Below the pieces are notes generated by a model that was not told the DNA's origin, searched no databases, and saw nothing but the letters and a program-made list of their open reading frames with translations. Positions 26,551 through 35,208 of a DNA stretch of 64,000 nucleotides are shown here, piece by piece; the stretch's first letter is position 1, and each line of letters begins with the position of its first letter. The DNA is from Algivirga pacifica (lineage in GTDB: Bacteria > Bacteroidota > Bacteroidia > Cytophagales > Flammeovirgaceae). The stretch is taken from the NCBI RefSeq assembly GCF_039543525.1, contig NZ_BAABJX010000048.1:33139-97138 (forward strand). The letters run 5' to 3'. Both the position numbers and the translations under genes were made by a program.

Positions 26551-29500
26551 TTAATTATATATAATTCCCCCCAATCCATCTAGCAAGAAAGGAACCATAA
26601 CCACTATATATATCCCAAAGGAAATCCAAAATGCCTTCACCTTCTTTCGTTCCCATAGATACTTAGTCAAAATCAATGGCAGTTGCCACAAGAGTAACAG
26701 CCCTGCCTTCTCCATAAACAAAAGGTACCCCCACTCATAAAGCAAGAGCTTACCAGAACCTATTGTTCCCCCTATAAGCAAGAGCATACCTACTCCCAAA
26801 AGAGAAGCCCATAATCTACGTTGTGCTATTTCTTTTTTCCAATAATACGCTACCCAAACCAAGGCCCATAGCGTATAGATCAACCAAAAAACCTCCTGAT
26901 GCCATTTATAGATCAACCATTCTGTCTGTTCCTCCAGTTGTAAAATCGGAATCAATAAGGTCGATAACCCCACCCAAGCGGTTTGCAAGAGAATTCCTAT
27001 ACGTTTTTGCTCATAAAACGAAAGCAATTGCCCTGCCAACATAAAGGTTAAAAAACCTATCAATACATAGATCATCACCCTTTTAATATACAAGGAATCT
27101 CCTATACGATGTCTCAGTTTACCCGCAAACATAGCAGAGTACTCCCGGGCCTCTTTTTCCAATCCCTTATTCAGTATACCTAATGACTGCATCCTCTTCA
27201 TAACACTGCTATTCAACGTCTTCTGATAAATGGCGGATTGCGTAATGACTTTAAAAGCATCAGCAGTAATAACTTTTGCATCAGTGATCGTTTCAGACAA
27301 CTCCCGGACCTCCAACAACTCTCCTCTCATGTTCATGATATAAACCTTTTCACCGTCTCCCATCAAGATCATATCATACTTATCGCTGATATCCAATAAC
27401 TTGGATCTTTCCGGGATAGGCAATTGAACACTTCCTAACTGTTTAAGTTCATGATTGAATAATAGTAATGACTGCTCCCCATTATAAACTGCCATAAAGC
27501 GATCATCCACTGCCATAGAAACAGCATAGGGACTCTCCCATCCTTCGGGAAGTTTATTTATGGCCAACTGTTGGCCTAACGTATTCCATTTATACAGTTC
27601 TCCTTGGTAGAAGGTATAATAATGCCAATCATCCTCTCCATATACCCCCAGTTCTCCTTTTACTTTGGCGTGTATCTGATTCTCACGATCTACAACTAAT
27701 ACCTCCTTATTGAAGTTGTTGCCTAATAAAAAACGCGCATTAGGAGAAACGGATAACCCCTGGAGGTTGCCTTCTACCGCTATCAAACTTTCCCCCTCTA
27801 CAAAAGTGTTGGTATAGGTTGTATTACCTGTGCCCAATCCTTTTTCGAAAGTTGCCACATAAGCCGCTGCTGTCGTCAGGGCCGCATCCGTCACCTTGTG
27901 AGGCAATTGGAGAAGCATGATATCAGGCTTCATATCCATTTTTAAATTGGAGGGAGGAACTTCCCATACATAGATCTGATGAGTTTTCTCAGACATCATT
28001 GCCAAGTGCTTACCATCTGGAGAGAACGCTAGAAATGGGTTATATTCTTGTCCTTTATAAGGTATTGTAAAACGTGTACTCAAATGCCCTTTTGTTATAT
28101 CCCATACCACTACTTCTTTATCCAAGGTAAAAAAGAGGATACGGTTCTCCTTGAAGGATATTTGGAAATTCTTCAGCCTGATTTCTTCTATAGAGAACGT
28201 TGAGATTGGCTTGTCTTTTTGCTCCACCGACACTTGTATACCCTTGTCTTTTTGCTGTACAATAACTTTGGTTTGGGCCGTTTGAAGTGTATCTGAGACT
28301 TGATCAGGACTCTTATATTTCAATCGCTTGAAATAGGACTCAAAATGTGCTTTCCCGGCTAATTCTCGCTCTTGGGATACTGTTTCCTCCAATAGCTCTC
28401 CAGCAAAATTATACTCTGACATCTCACCTTCCTTTCCCAGTAGAAATGTTCCTTCCGGCATATCATAAAACTGATCCATCTCAGGATCAACAGCGTAAGT
28501 GTTCTGCGTAAGCTGCTCACCTTCAAGCCCCCATGTTGTCAGGACCAATGTGTTATACAAGTATTGCATGGTAAACAACTTCCCATCAGATGTTGTGAAA
28601 TAACACCCTCCAAAAGGAAAATCACTCACCAATGTCGTTTTCTTCATAGGCTTGTTTGCCACACGACTAAGGGAGTGTTTAATCTGTTCAGCATAAGGAT
28701 GATGTTCGGTTTCTTTCTCATAATCTTTCCATACCTCCATGGATAGTGCCGACGAAAGGGCAGGGTCCTTTTCTTCAAGAGCCTCTGCCTTTCGTAAAAC
28801 CTCTTCCGTAGCCAAGCGTTCAAATTGCTCCATGGACTCCCACCATTGCTTAGCCCCAAAGATGGTCATAAACAATAGGGCCATTACTCCAAAGACCGAT
28901 AGTTTTCGTAACCATCGTGCCCTGCCCTTTCTCTTTTCTTCCCAGTGCTTACACTCCAAAATATAAGACTCCTGTAAGTCCGTGGGAGCCGGTCGTTTTC
29001 CATCTTCCTTTGCCTGAGCAAGCCAATCTATTCCCCGTTGCAGCGCTTCTCCAAGCAATAGATGGTCCACAGTCTGTCCTGCTTCTTCCCACTCCACGGC
29101 CTTTCCTTGCCAATACCCATGAGCAGAAACATACTCCTGATCTACACTTAGGGCTCTTAGCAATTCCCCAAAAACCCTGTCAAAATCAATACGGGCATCA
29201 ATCCACTGAATGGTTTGCAAAGGTTTAGGAAGCTCCGAAGGATCAACCTCTTCCAATAAAAGTGTTAGGATTCTCTTGCCTTGACGCTCAGCATAATGCA
29301 CCTCATCTAAACAATAGGGACTATGGACCGACTGCTTGGTGATAACAAAAACAAAGTTGTCCGCATCTCGAATACCCTTTTTGATTTCCTGTTCAAAATC
29401 TGCTGTGGCCGCTATATTTTCCTGATCAAACCAAGTGGAGCGACCATGATACTGCAATTGCTCATTAAGTTTACGGGTAAAATCACTGTCGCTTCTGGAG

Positions 29501-30948
29501 TAAGATAAAAATACATCCGTGGATAACTTCCCAGAGTATCGCTCACTTTCACTAATGAATACTTCTTGTAGTTCTAAAGGTTGTTCTCGATCTCTCTTCC
29601 TTCCTCTTTGCTGCCATAAAGTAGCATTTTGCAAATTAAACCCTTTGAGCAATACACTTTCATTCTTTCCTTGTCTTTCCCATTTGAGGGCCTGTGTCAG
29701 TAAAACCTTATGTTGATACAGGTAATGTCTATCCTCTTGAATCGCTTTTAATACTTGTTCATAACGAAGAGAATTACTCTTTCTAAAGTCAATATAGGTT
29801 AATGATTGTAAGACTGTCGGAAGTTGTGATTCCGGAAGTTTCTCAAGCATCAATGGAACCACTTTCTTATTCAAAGAAAGAGCATACTCCAACTCCTGCT
29901 TCCAAAATTCTGACTGTATCGTATGTGAAGAGATAAAACAAAGCACCACATTACTTCCTTCAATACCTTCCAAAACGGCTTCCTGATAAGGCACCCCCGT
30001 TGCTAAATCTTTGGTATGTACCCAAAACGTAATGAGTTGCTCATAAAACAATCCCTGTACTTCTGCCTCTACTGGGAGATGTTGCTGCTCTGTCGTCACC
30101 AGAAAAACATCCGTCAGGCAATTTTCGGCATTCTTTCTAGACTCCGATAAATACTCCTGCAATAAAGTGGTGATATGTATACGTTGGTCTCTTGGAGTAA
30201 TCAGGAGCTGCTCAGCCTGAGAACGTTCCTTACCGGTCAGCAATAAATGAGGATCCTTTTGCTGTTGCTCCCATTTCAAGGCCTGCTGTAGGAGTTGTGT
30301 ATGAATCTTAGCCTCCTCTTTGTTTTCTTGTAATACCTGTAGCAGCTTCTCCTTGACAGAAGAAAATGAATCTACCTGCTTCCATTGTAACGGACATTTC
30401 CATTGCTGTAAATACTCCGGATCCTTATGCTTTTTCCACTCGTTCTCATAGGTTTGTCGCCATTGCTGATAAGCTTCTGGCTCTCCCTGCTCTTCCCTTG
30501 CATAGATCCAGTCCAGAGACTGTAGTTGTTTAATGGCTTGTTCTATCTCCTTTTGCTGCTTTTCATTCCCTTTTGTTTTGGCAGAAGAGATCGCCTTTTC
30601 CCAATCCTCTGGCGTAGGCTCAATATGAAGAATAGGAAAAATCCTTTTCCCTAAGGAAATCGCTTTCTGCAATTCCAACAAGCAATACGTAGAGCGGAGT
30701 GCGTGGGGTGCGATGATAAATAAAAAATTATCCGCAAAACAAATGCCCTGATCAATACGAAATTGATAATCCTCTCCATGGGGAATATTGACCTTGTCAA
30801 ACCATACCTGCAATCCTTCTAACCGAAGTTGTTGATGCAAGCGGGCCACAAAAGCCAACGACTCAGCCCTTCCATAAGAAATAAAAACATCTTTATGCAA
30901 GGGATTCTCATCCTTGGATGATACAGCAGCTACAGTAGTTTTTAGCAT
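26551..30948 (-). CDS. Triple-TIR / WD40-like / multi-pass membrane protein
   Basis: 1465 residues. TIR domains at about 19-150 (KDVFISYGRAES), 277-395 (TDVFLVTTEQQ) and 476-600 (TDVFLSYSRSDSD). All keep the glutamate at the NADase catalytic position: E92 (STYCLLEL), E352 (SEFWKQEL), E549 (SPYCLDEV). Each TIR is followed by a similar 60-residue helical module: 216-273 (LLQQALKWEQ), 413-472 (LLTQALKWER), 610-673 (GKAVEWEE...LQESYILE). The whole TIR-plus-module unit is thus triplicated. A transmembrane helix at about 685-698 is followed by a WD40-like propeller (about 775-1290; FSPDGKHLAMMS, SVSPNARFLLG) and several hydrophobic helices from 1340 to the end. Cytosolic TIRs, outside or periplasmic propeller and membrane anchoring are inferred. 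TIR/WD40 proteins act in immunity or signalling in other bacteria; no nucleotide-binding motif is visible. Confidence 0.85.
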   Translation of the reverse strand: MLKTTVAAVSSKDENPLHKDVFISYGRAESLAFVARLHQQLRLEGLQVWFDKVNIPHGEDYQFRIDQGICFADNFLFIIAPHALRSTYCLLELQKAISLGKRIFPILHIEPTPEDWEKAISSAKTKGNEKQQKEIEQAIKQLQSLDWIYAREEQGEPEAYQQWRQTYENEWKKHKDPEYLQQWKCPLQWKQVDSFSSVKEKLLQVLQENKEEAKIHTQLLQQALKWEQQQKDPHLLLTGKERSQAEQLLITPRDQRIHITTLLQEYLSESRKNAENCLTDVFLVTTEQQHLPVEAEVQGLFYEQLITFWVHTKDLATGVPYQEAVLEGIEGSNVVLCFISSHTIQSEFWKQELEYALSLNKKVVPLMLEKLPESQLPTVLQSLTYIDFRKSNSLRYEQVLKAIQEDRHYLYQHKVLLTQALKWERQGKNESVLLKGFNLQNATLWQQRGRKRDREQPLELQEVFISESERYSGKLSTDVFLSYSRSDSDFTRKLNEQLQYHGRSTWFDQENIAATADFEQEIKKGIRDADNFVFVITKQSVHSPYCLDEVHYAERQGKRILTLLLEEVDPSELPKPLQTIQWIDARIDFDRVFGELLRALSVDQEYVSAHGYWQGKAVEWEEAGQTVDHLLLGEALQRGIDWLAQAKEDGKRPAPTDLQESYILECKHWEEKRKGRARWLRKLSVFGVMALLFMTIFGAKQWWESMEQFERLATEEVLRKAEALEEKDPALSSALSMEVWKDYEKETEHHPYAEQIKHSLSRVANKPMKKTTLVSDFPFGGCYFTTSDGKLFTMQYLYNTLVLTTWGLEGEQLTQNTYAVDPEMDQFYDMPEGTFLLGKEGEMSEYNFAGELLEETVSQERELAGKAHFESYFKRLKYKSPDQVSDTLQTAQTKVIVQQKDKGIQVSVEQKDKPISTFSIEEIRLKNFQISFKENRILFFTLDKEVVVWDITKGHLSTRFTIPYKGQEYNPFLAFSPDGKHLAMMSEKTHQIYVWEVPPSNLKMDMKPDIMLLQLPHKVTDAALTTAAAYVATFEKGLGTGNTTYTNTFVEGESLIAVEGNLQGLSVSPNARFLLGNNFNKEVLVVDRENQIHAKVKGELGVYGEDDWHYYTFYQGELYKWNTLGQQLAINKLPEGWESPYAVSMAVDDRFMAVYNGEQSLLLFNHELKQLGSVQLPIPERSKLLDISDKYDMILMGDGEKVYIMNMRGELLEVRELSETITDAKVITADAFKVITQSAIYQKTLNSSVMKRMQSLGILNKGLEKEAREYSAMFAGKLRHRIGDSLYIKRVMIYVLIGFLTFMLAGQLLSFYEQKRIGILLQTAWVGLSTLLIPILQLEEQTEWLIYKWHQEVFWLIYTLWALVWVAYYWKKEIAQRRLWASLLGVGMLLLIGGTIGSGKLLLYEWGYLLFMEKAGLLLLWQLPLILTKYLWERKKVKAFWISFGIYIVVMVPFLLDGLGGIIYN

Positions 30949-31052
30949 TCTAGTTATTATTGGTTGTTAGTCATTCATGCTCAGCAGCAAGGGAGCATAC
31001 CCAAAGATAGAATGATTTTTCAAGGTTGCATAACGAGAGAATAATTTGTTTG

Positions 31053-31060
31053 TATATTTG
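31053..31060 (+). promoter_or_regulatory. Possible Bacteroidota -7 element
   Basis: TATATTTG fits the TAnnTTTG consensus and lies 76 bp before the small membrane protein gene. A TTG at 31026 is somewhat too far upstream for a good -33 box. Confidence 0.25.
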
Positions 31061-31135
31061 CGTTAGCTAACAACAACAGAGAATCTGTTTACAGCATATT
31101 ACCTTGTATTATTGTTATAACCACAACCAGTACGA

Positions 31136-31627
31136 ATGAAAGCGGTTAAGTATTTTTGGGCGATATCCCTACTTGTTTATCTAGGGATCAACTTATTGAT
31201 TTATCTCTATCTTCCTTCTCAGGTGACCGTATTTGAAAATGCCGACACCTCTATATCAGCAGCCAAAGGAGATTTCTTTTATGCCTCCATGGCTGTATTA
31301 CTTCTTGTCAATATTTCTTTTACTATCCTGGGTAGCGGAGTCCTTCACATTCCAAAGCAACTTCTTTTGGTTCCTAAAAAAGACTTTTGGTTAAAGAACA
31401 AAGAAACTCAGGAAGTCCTTTTGAAAAGAACAAAGGGTTGGGCCAGAGGTATTGCAACCATTATCAATATGCTTTTGCTTACGTTTGTCACTATGATTGC
31501 AGCCAAGCATATGGATAACGTTCCTAATGTAGAGGTCATGACCTACATTCTCCCTATCCTTACCATTTTGTGGATAGTATTTTTCTTCTTCCTATTTACG
31601 AGCACTAGCAACGTAGAGGAAGACTAA
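31136..31627 (+). CDS. Hypothetical four-helix membrane protein
   Basis: 163 residues with hydrophobic helices at about 7-27 (FWAISLLVYLGINLLIYLYL), 50-72 (ASMAVLLLVNISFTILGSGVL), 106-125 (IATIINMLLLTFVTMIAA) and 136-157 (YILPILTILWIVFFFFLFTS). The loop IPKQLLLVPKKDFWLKNKETQEVLLKRTKGWARG resembles the DUF1648/SdpI-type arrangement in Bacteroidota. Divergent from the triple-TIR gene with a shared 187-bp promoter region, so co-regulation is possible but unproven. Confidence 0.72.
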   Translation: MKAVKYFWAISLLVYLGINLLIYLYLPSQVTVFENADTSISAAKGDFFYASMAVLLLVNISFTILGSGVLHIPKQLLLVPKKDFWLKNKETQEVLLKRTKGWARGIATIINMLLLTFVTMIAAKHMDNVPNVEVMTYILPILTILWIVFFFFLFTSTSNVEED

Positions 31628-31632
31628 GCATT

Positions 31633-31766
31633 TTGTTCATAATGTTTAATTGAGCTTCGCTCGTTCATGATGTTTAGTTGTTTTTTTCGTTAGACTAATA
31701 AAATTATTTCAACTAAACATCATGAACGCATATTGCGAAGCAATTGCAATTAAACATTATGAACAA
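31633..31766. repeat. Inverted repeat, variant of the GTTGAATC family
   Basis: TTGTTCATAATGTTTAATT at the left is perfectly mirrored by AATTAAACATTATGAACAA at the right. The inner arms CATGATGTTTAGTTG / CAACTAAACATCATG also mirror. It has the same GAGCTTCGCTCGTT core on the left, while the arms use different words from the other copies. Part of it recurs at 52058-52115. Confidence 0.93.
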
Positions 31767-31774
31767 ACCTTTCA

Positions 31775-32365
31775 CTACTCCTCCAACTCCACCAATACTT
31801 CATTTCTGCGATTAAAAAGATCATAAGGAGGATTATAGCCAAAGAAATAAAACTTATCCGTATACGGAATACCCTCTTGCTCTAAAGCAGCCACCAATTG
31901 CTTTTTATACTTCCCAATCTTCCCATCGCTTGCCCATCCTCCAAAACGAATGGCGGCCATTCTCTTAGCAGGCTCTTCCCTAAACTCGATCTGAGCCTCA
32001 TTGGGCTGTGGCAACTGCTCCCTATTCCATTGCTCTGGCACCATAAACATCATAGTCATGGAATCCTCTAAAGACATCGACACCGGAGTGGTCATCGCTA
32101 TTTTTTCCTTTCGGTCATTCCCTCCAAAGATATACCCTGCCAAAATAGAGAACCCTTTACGGGAAGCTCTTTTGTAGTCTCCCATAGGAAGCTGTACAGA
32201 AGTAAATAATCGAGCCTTATAACTTCGAATCTCAAAATCTTCGTAGGTTTCCTCTACTGTATACGGATAGGTTTCAGTCTTTCTTTGTCCACTCATAGCA
32301 AATAATTGGATAACAATAAATAGCACCGCAGTACCTCCTAATAAGATATAGAATAGTTTTTTCAT
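31775..32365 (-). CDS. SOUL heme-binding family protein
   Basis: 196 residues with an N-terminal membrane anchor or signal (MKKLFYILLGGTAVLFIVIQLFA). The rest matches SOUL: ETYPYTVEETYEDFEIRSY, FSILAGYIFGGNDRKEKIAMTTPVSM, MMFMVPEQW, RMAAIRFGGWAS and YNPPYDLFNRRNEVLVEL. SOUL/HBP proteins bind heme or hydrophobic ligands; bacterial roles are poorly known. Convergent with the small membrane protein gene. Confidence 0.92.
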   Translation of the reverse strand: MKKLFYILLGGTAVLFIVIQLFAMSGQRKTETYPYTVEETYEDFEIRSYKARLFTSVQLPMGDYKRASRKGFSILAGYIFGGNDRKEKIAMTTPVSMSLEDSMTMMFMVPEQWNREQLPQPNEAQIEFREEPAKRMAAIRFGGWASDGKIGKYKKQLVAALEQEGIPYTDKFYFFGYNPPYDLFNRRNEVLVELEE

Positions 32366-33135
32366 GGCCTATAGTGGGGTTGATATCATTTAGAATAACG
32401 TGGTAAAAAGGAGAATGGGTTCACATAACGTTTTTTGGGAAATATATCTTCTCTGACTGTTGGTACAGGTTTTAAGTGTACATTCAATAGAAAGTAGATA
32501 CAGACTCCACTAGGTTCGCTATAGTACGTTCACTTACCGTACCTCACGAACCATACGGTTCACTTTTTATAAGCACGATTGAAAATATGTTTCGACTATT
32601 GCTAATAATCCGAAAGATCGGTGCACACCTAGAGAAGATCTTCCATTACTCGGCACCCACGTCGGTTGATCCTACAATATTACCTATTCCTTTTTACCTA
32701 TTACCTCTAAAAGATTTGTATGGTCTCCCCTACTACAGCCTTGTATTTATAAAAGAAAATCATAGCACTTTACTACTATCCTTCGTAACTTAAAGGAAAT
32801 TGCTACCTCCCGCTGTAGATTACATTAACCATCAGGGATTTTAAGCCCATTTACGGATTTAATCGCAGGGAAGTACTTCTGGAGTAAGGTCACATATAGT
32901 GTAGAGTCCATTGCATGGCGCCCCTGCTATTGCTAAACTCATTAACGGATATAATTATCTTCTGGGGGTAACTCTTATTCTTATTAAATACCATGGTAAT
33001 CTAGTCAGGGTTGGAAGAATGCAATTCAAATACATTGACAGAAAATATTATTTTTTCTGCCCTACTGTTTACGTGCCTCAGTGAAATGAGATGATTTTTT
33101 CGTTCTTTTTTTGTGGATTTAGGGATTTCATATAG
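32366..33135. other. Long gene-free stretch before the RHS fragment
   Basis: About 770 bp with no credible coding frame. It holds a hairpin near 32536-32559 (ACCGTA / TACGGT), a 38-bp direct repeat (32678-32715) with a partner at 35092-35129, and otherwise eroded-looking sequence. Probably the remains of an insertion or of the missing part of the RHS gene, though I could not identify a parent. Confidence 0.55.
32678..32715. repeat. 38-bp direct repeat, left copy
   Basis: Identical over 38 bp to 35092-35129; begins TATTACCTATTCC and ends CTCTAAAAGAT. The pair brackets the RHS tip, the lipoprotein and the repeat cluster. Confidence 0.92.
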
Positions 33136-34074
33136 TGTCCATACGGCGGTAACATAACCTCACTGGCTGGTACGGTGCCTTCGGATGCGTTTAAGTATAC
33201 TTATAATGGGAAGGAGGAGCAGACTGAGTTAAGTTGGCTAGATTACGGTGCTCGCATGTATGATCCGGGTGTGGGGAGATAGTTTGGGGTGGATCCACTG
33301 GCGGACGACCTAGAGCAAGTAGATAAAGCTCCGTATGCCTTTAGTTGGAACAACCCAATAAATATGGTTGATCCTACAGGTTTAAAACCGTTTTCAACTC
33401 ACTTGGATGCAGATGGAAATATAATTACTGTCATAGATGATGGAGACAATAGTGTTTATCAGCACGGAGCTAATGCAGACGGTGGAACACCAACGGAACA
33501 TATGATACAAAGGCGACAAGAAATTTATGGTAGTACTTCGGCTAATGGTAGAAAAGTTGGCGAGACAGAATACTGGGATGAGTTTATAAGCCCAGAAACA
33601 GGAAAGCCAATGACCAATTATGTAGTTCAAGTAGGGAAATCTTTTGATCCAATTATTTCGGAGATGAACGCCAAATCAAAGGATATGAATTTGATGGAGA
33701 TAGCCCAAGCTTCCAAGAAAAATCAGTTGTTTGATATTAAAACAGACTACAAGAGTGTTGGTGGTTTGTTAAATGGTAAATATGCTACGTCTCGTTCAGC
33801 TGGTAACTTTTTAGCAGGATATAATGCAGAAGGCGGAACGATGATGGGTGTTGGGGTTTCATTTACAACTTTCCAAAAATTGGCAGGTGCATTACATATT
33901 GAGAATAGTCATGGAAAACGGCTTTCAAAAGTACAAATGCTTGATATTGTTACTTTAGGTACCTACATGAGTTCTCATAAAAGCAAATTTGTGGCACCTA
34001 CTTGGGGGGAAGTTAACTACCAATATAGAATGAGTAGAGCGGGTTGGAAATTTGGAGAAAGTCAAAATAAGTAG
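33136..34074 (+). pseudogene. RHS C-terminal fragment with toxin-like tip, in-frame stop
   Basis: Reading from 33136 gives RHS core sequence: FKYTYNGKEEQTELSWLDYG, ARMYDPGVGR, then TAG at 33280-33282, then FGVDPLADD and APYAFSWNNPINMVDPTG. The stop replaces a residue that is commonly Trp or Phe in RHS cores (a TGG to TAG change would do it). No upstream RHS repeats exist here. After DPTG, about 235 residues form a variable tip with FDIKTDYKSVGGLLNGKYATSRSAGNFLAGYNAEGG-type sequence and KLAGALH, a polymorphic-toxin-like domain I cannot name. The part after the stop (GTG at 33289, 261 residues) could still be translated. Likely an orphan tip left by RHS tip exchange. Confidence 0.82.
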
Positions 34075-34078
34075 TGCT

Positions 34079-34579
34079 ATGAGAAGAATGAATCTGATAT
34101 TGCTTTTTACATTGCTTTGTGTTTTTTTTAATTGTAACGATAGGCAACAAGAAAAAAAAGTGGATAAAGAAAATACAGAACAAGGGACAAGCGGTTTTCC
34201 TCAACAGGAGAAGATAAAAATTTTAAATCTGCCGAATGGTAAAAAGATATATGTAAGCGCAAAGATTTGGGGAATATCGAGTAATCACGAAGAGATCGTT
34301 TTTTCTGAAACTCCAATAACTGTTCCTGATAAAAATAAAGACTTTATTTTTTATACAAATGAAGTTTTTTATAAAGTAAGTGGCAAAAGGTTATATATAT
34401 ATGCTTGTGATTGTGATACAAGTGAGCCAAAAGCTACTTTCAAGGGAGTTAATGTTATTTTGAATAACTTAAAAACTTCGAGTCAAATAAAAGACTACAG
34501 TATAAATTATAAGAAGTACGGTTTAGAAAAGATGAGTATTCATCATTCCCCCCCGTCCTCACACAGTCTGCCTGAGTAG
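34079..34579 (+). CDS. Lipoprotein, candidate immunity protein for the RHS tip
   Basis: 166 residues from the ATG at 34079, 4 bp after the tip's stop; an upstream in-frame start overlaps the tip and gives a worse leader. Signal MRRMNLILLFTLLCVFFNC with Cys 19 as probable lipidation site. The mature part is charged and strand-rich (KIKILNLPNGKKIYVSAKIWG, DFIFYTNEVFYKVSGKRLYIYACDCD). AT-rich. The tip-then-small-gene order is the usual toxin/immunity order in RHS loci, so immunity is a reasonable inference; no immunity family was recognised. Confidence 0.65.
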   Translation: MRRMNLILLFTLLCVFFNCNDRQQEKKVDKENTEQGTSGFPQQEKIKILNLPNGKKIYVSAKIWGISSNHEEIVFSETPITVPDKNKDFIFYTNEVFYKVSGKRLYIYACDCDTSEPKATFKGVNVILNNLKTSSQIKDYSINYKKYGLEKMSIHHSPPSSHSLPE

Positions 34580-34589
34580 GCAATATCAA

Positions 34590-34628
34590 TGGAAGGCTAA
34601 CTATAATTACTAGCCTTCCATTTTTTTA
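34590..34628 (+). terminator. Terminator after the RHS tip/immunity pair
   Basis: TGGAAGGCTA / TAGCCTTCCA stem followed by seven T. Homologous, together with its upstream flank, to 9893-9927. Confidence 0.9.
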
Positions 34629-34965
34629 TACAAGCATGTGGGTGTAAGGAATACTGTGTTCTACAAATCCTTTTCAATCTAATTGAAAATCCCATTTATG
34701 GGATTTTCAATTATAGCGGTGGGTTTTCAACCCATCGTCTGCGTAAGAATAGTTACTGCGAAGGGGAATGGACGCTATTCATACGTAGACCGTGGGTTAA
34801 AGACTTACCGTCCCTACCCACGGCTAATATATGTCACCCCTAAAGGGGTTGTATGCTACCAAAACCCTGAAAGGGTGACATCACATAGGGGCGGGATTCA
34901 TCCCGTCACTATACGGAACATGGCGGTTATTTAGGAAACACGACGATTTTTTATTCGATCTATAA

Positions 34966-35039
34966 ATCCATCACCGACCTCCACTTTCCACTCATACCAT
35001 CCGAGCGTGGACGCTCGCCAAAAACGTTTTTAGGTCGTA
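34966..35039. repeat. 74-bp dispersed repeat, copy 3 (diverged)
   Basis: Same length and order of motifs as 8824-8897 and 10082-10155: ATCCATCACC..., CCACTTTCCA, CCGAGCGTGGACGCTCG, TAGGTCGTA. The preceding about 105 bp also resemble the block before copy 2. Confidence 0.8.
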
Positions 35040-35091
35040 GCGTGGACGCTACGACCAGTGCAGTGGTAAAAATATTACACCTCCACCAACC

Positions 35092-35129
35092 TATTACCTA
35101 TTCCTTTTTACCTATTACCTCTAAAAGAT
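35092..35129. repeat. 38-bp direct repeat, right copy
   Basis: Identical to 32678-32715. Lies between the REP cluster and the mdh terminator. Confidence 0.92.
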
Positions 35130-35142
35130 GGTTATGGTAAAC

Positions 35143-35179
35143 AAAAAAGCAGGACACCCATCCGGGTATCCTGCTTTTT
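35143..35179 (-). terminator. Terminator of mdh
   Basis: AAAAAGCAGGATACCCGG pairs with the reverse of AGCAGGACACCC around a short loop, ending in a T run on the minus strand, 30 bp after the mdh stop. Confidence 0.9.
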
Positions 35180-35208
35180 AAATATACTACAAACTGTAGT
35201 GGCTCAGA

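Larger units (their letters stand above)
34580..35208. other. Cluster of REP-like palindromes
   Basis: No gene in about 630 bp. Reading left to right: the terminator; AAAATCCCATTTATGGGATTTT (34686-34707) as a palindrome; GGTGGGTTTTCAACCC; CCGTGGGT...ACCCACGG; CCCCTAAAGGGG; ACCCTGAAAGGGT; GGCGGGATTCATCCCG; the 74-bp repeat copy 3; GGTCGTAGCGTGGACGCTAC hairpin (35033-35056); the 38-bp repeat; the mdh terminator. This is a mosaic of at least six short hairpin families. Confidence 0.85.

Noticed and set aside
32515..32570. Hairpin (ACCGTA / TACGGT with flanking GTTCAC) resembling group II intron domain V
   Set aside because: The typical 34-nt layout with GAAA tetraloop and CG bulge is not present, and no reverse transcriptase remnant was found around it.
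32587..32793. 68-codon open frame before the RHS fragment
   Set aside because: Crosses the 38-bp direct repeat, composition is not protein-like and no start signal is seen.
34683..34934. 83-codon open frame in the REP cluster
   Set aside because: It only translates the series of palindromes; no start context or protein-like composition.
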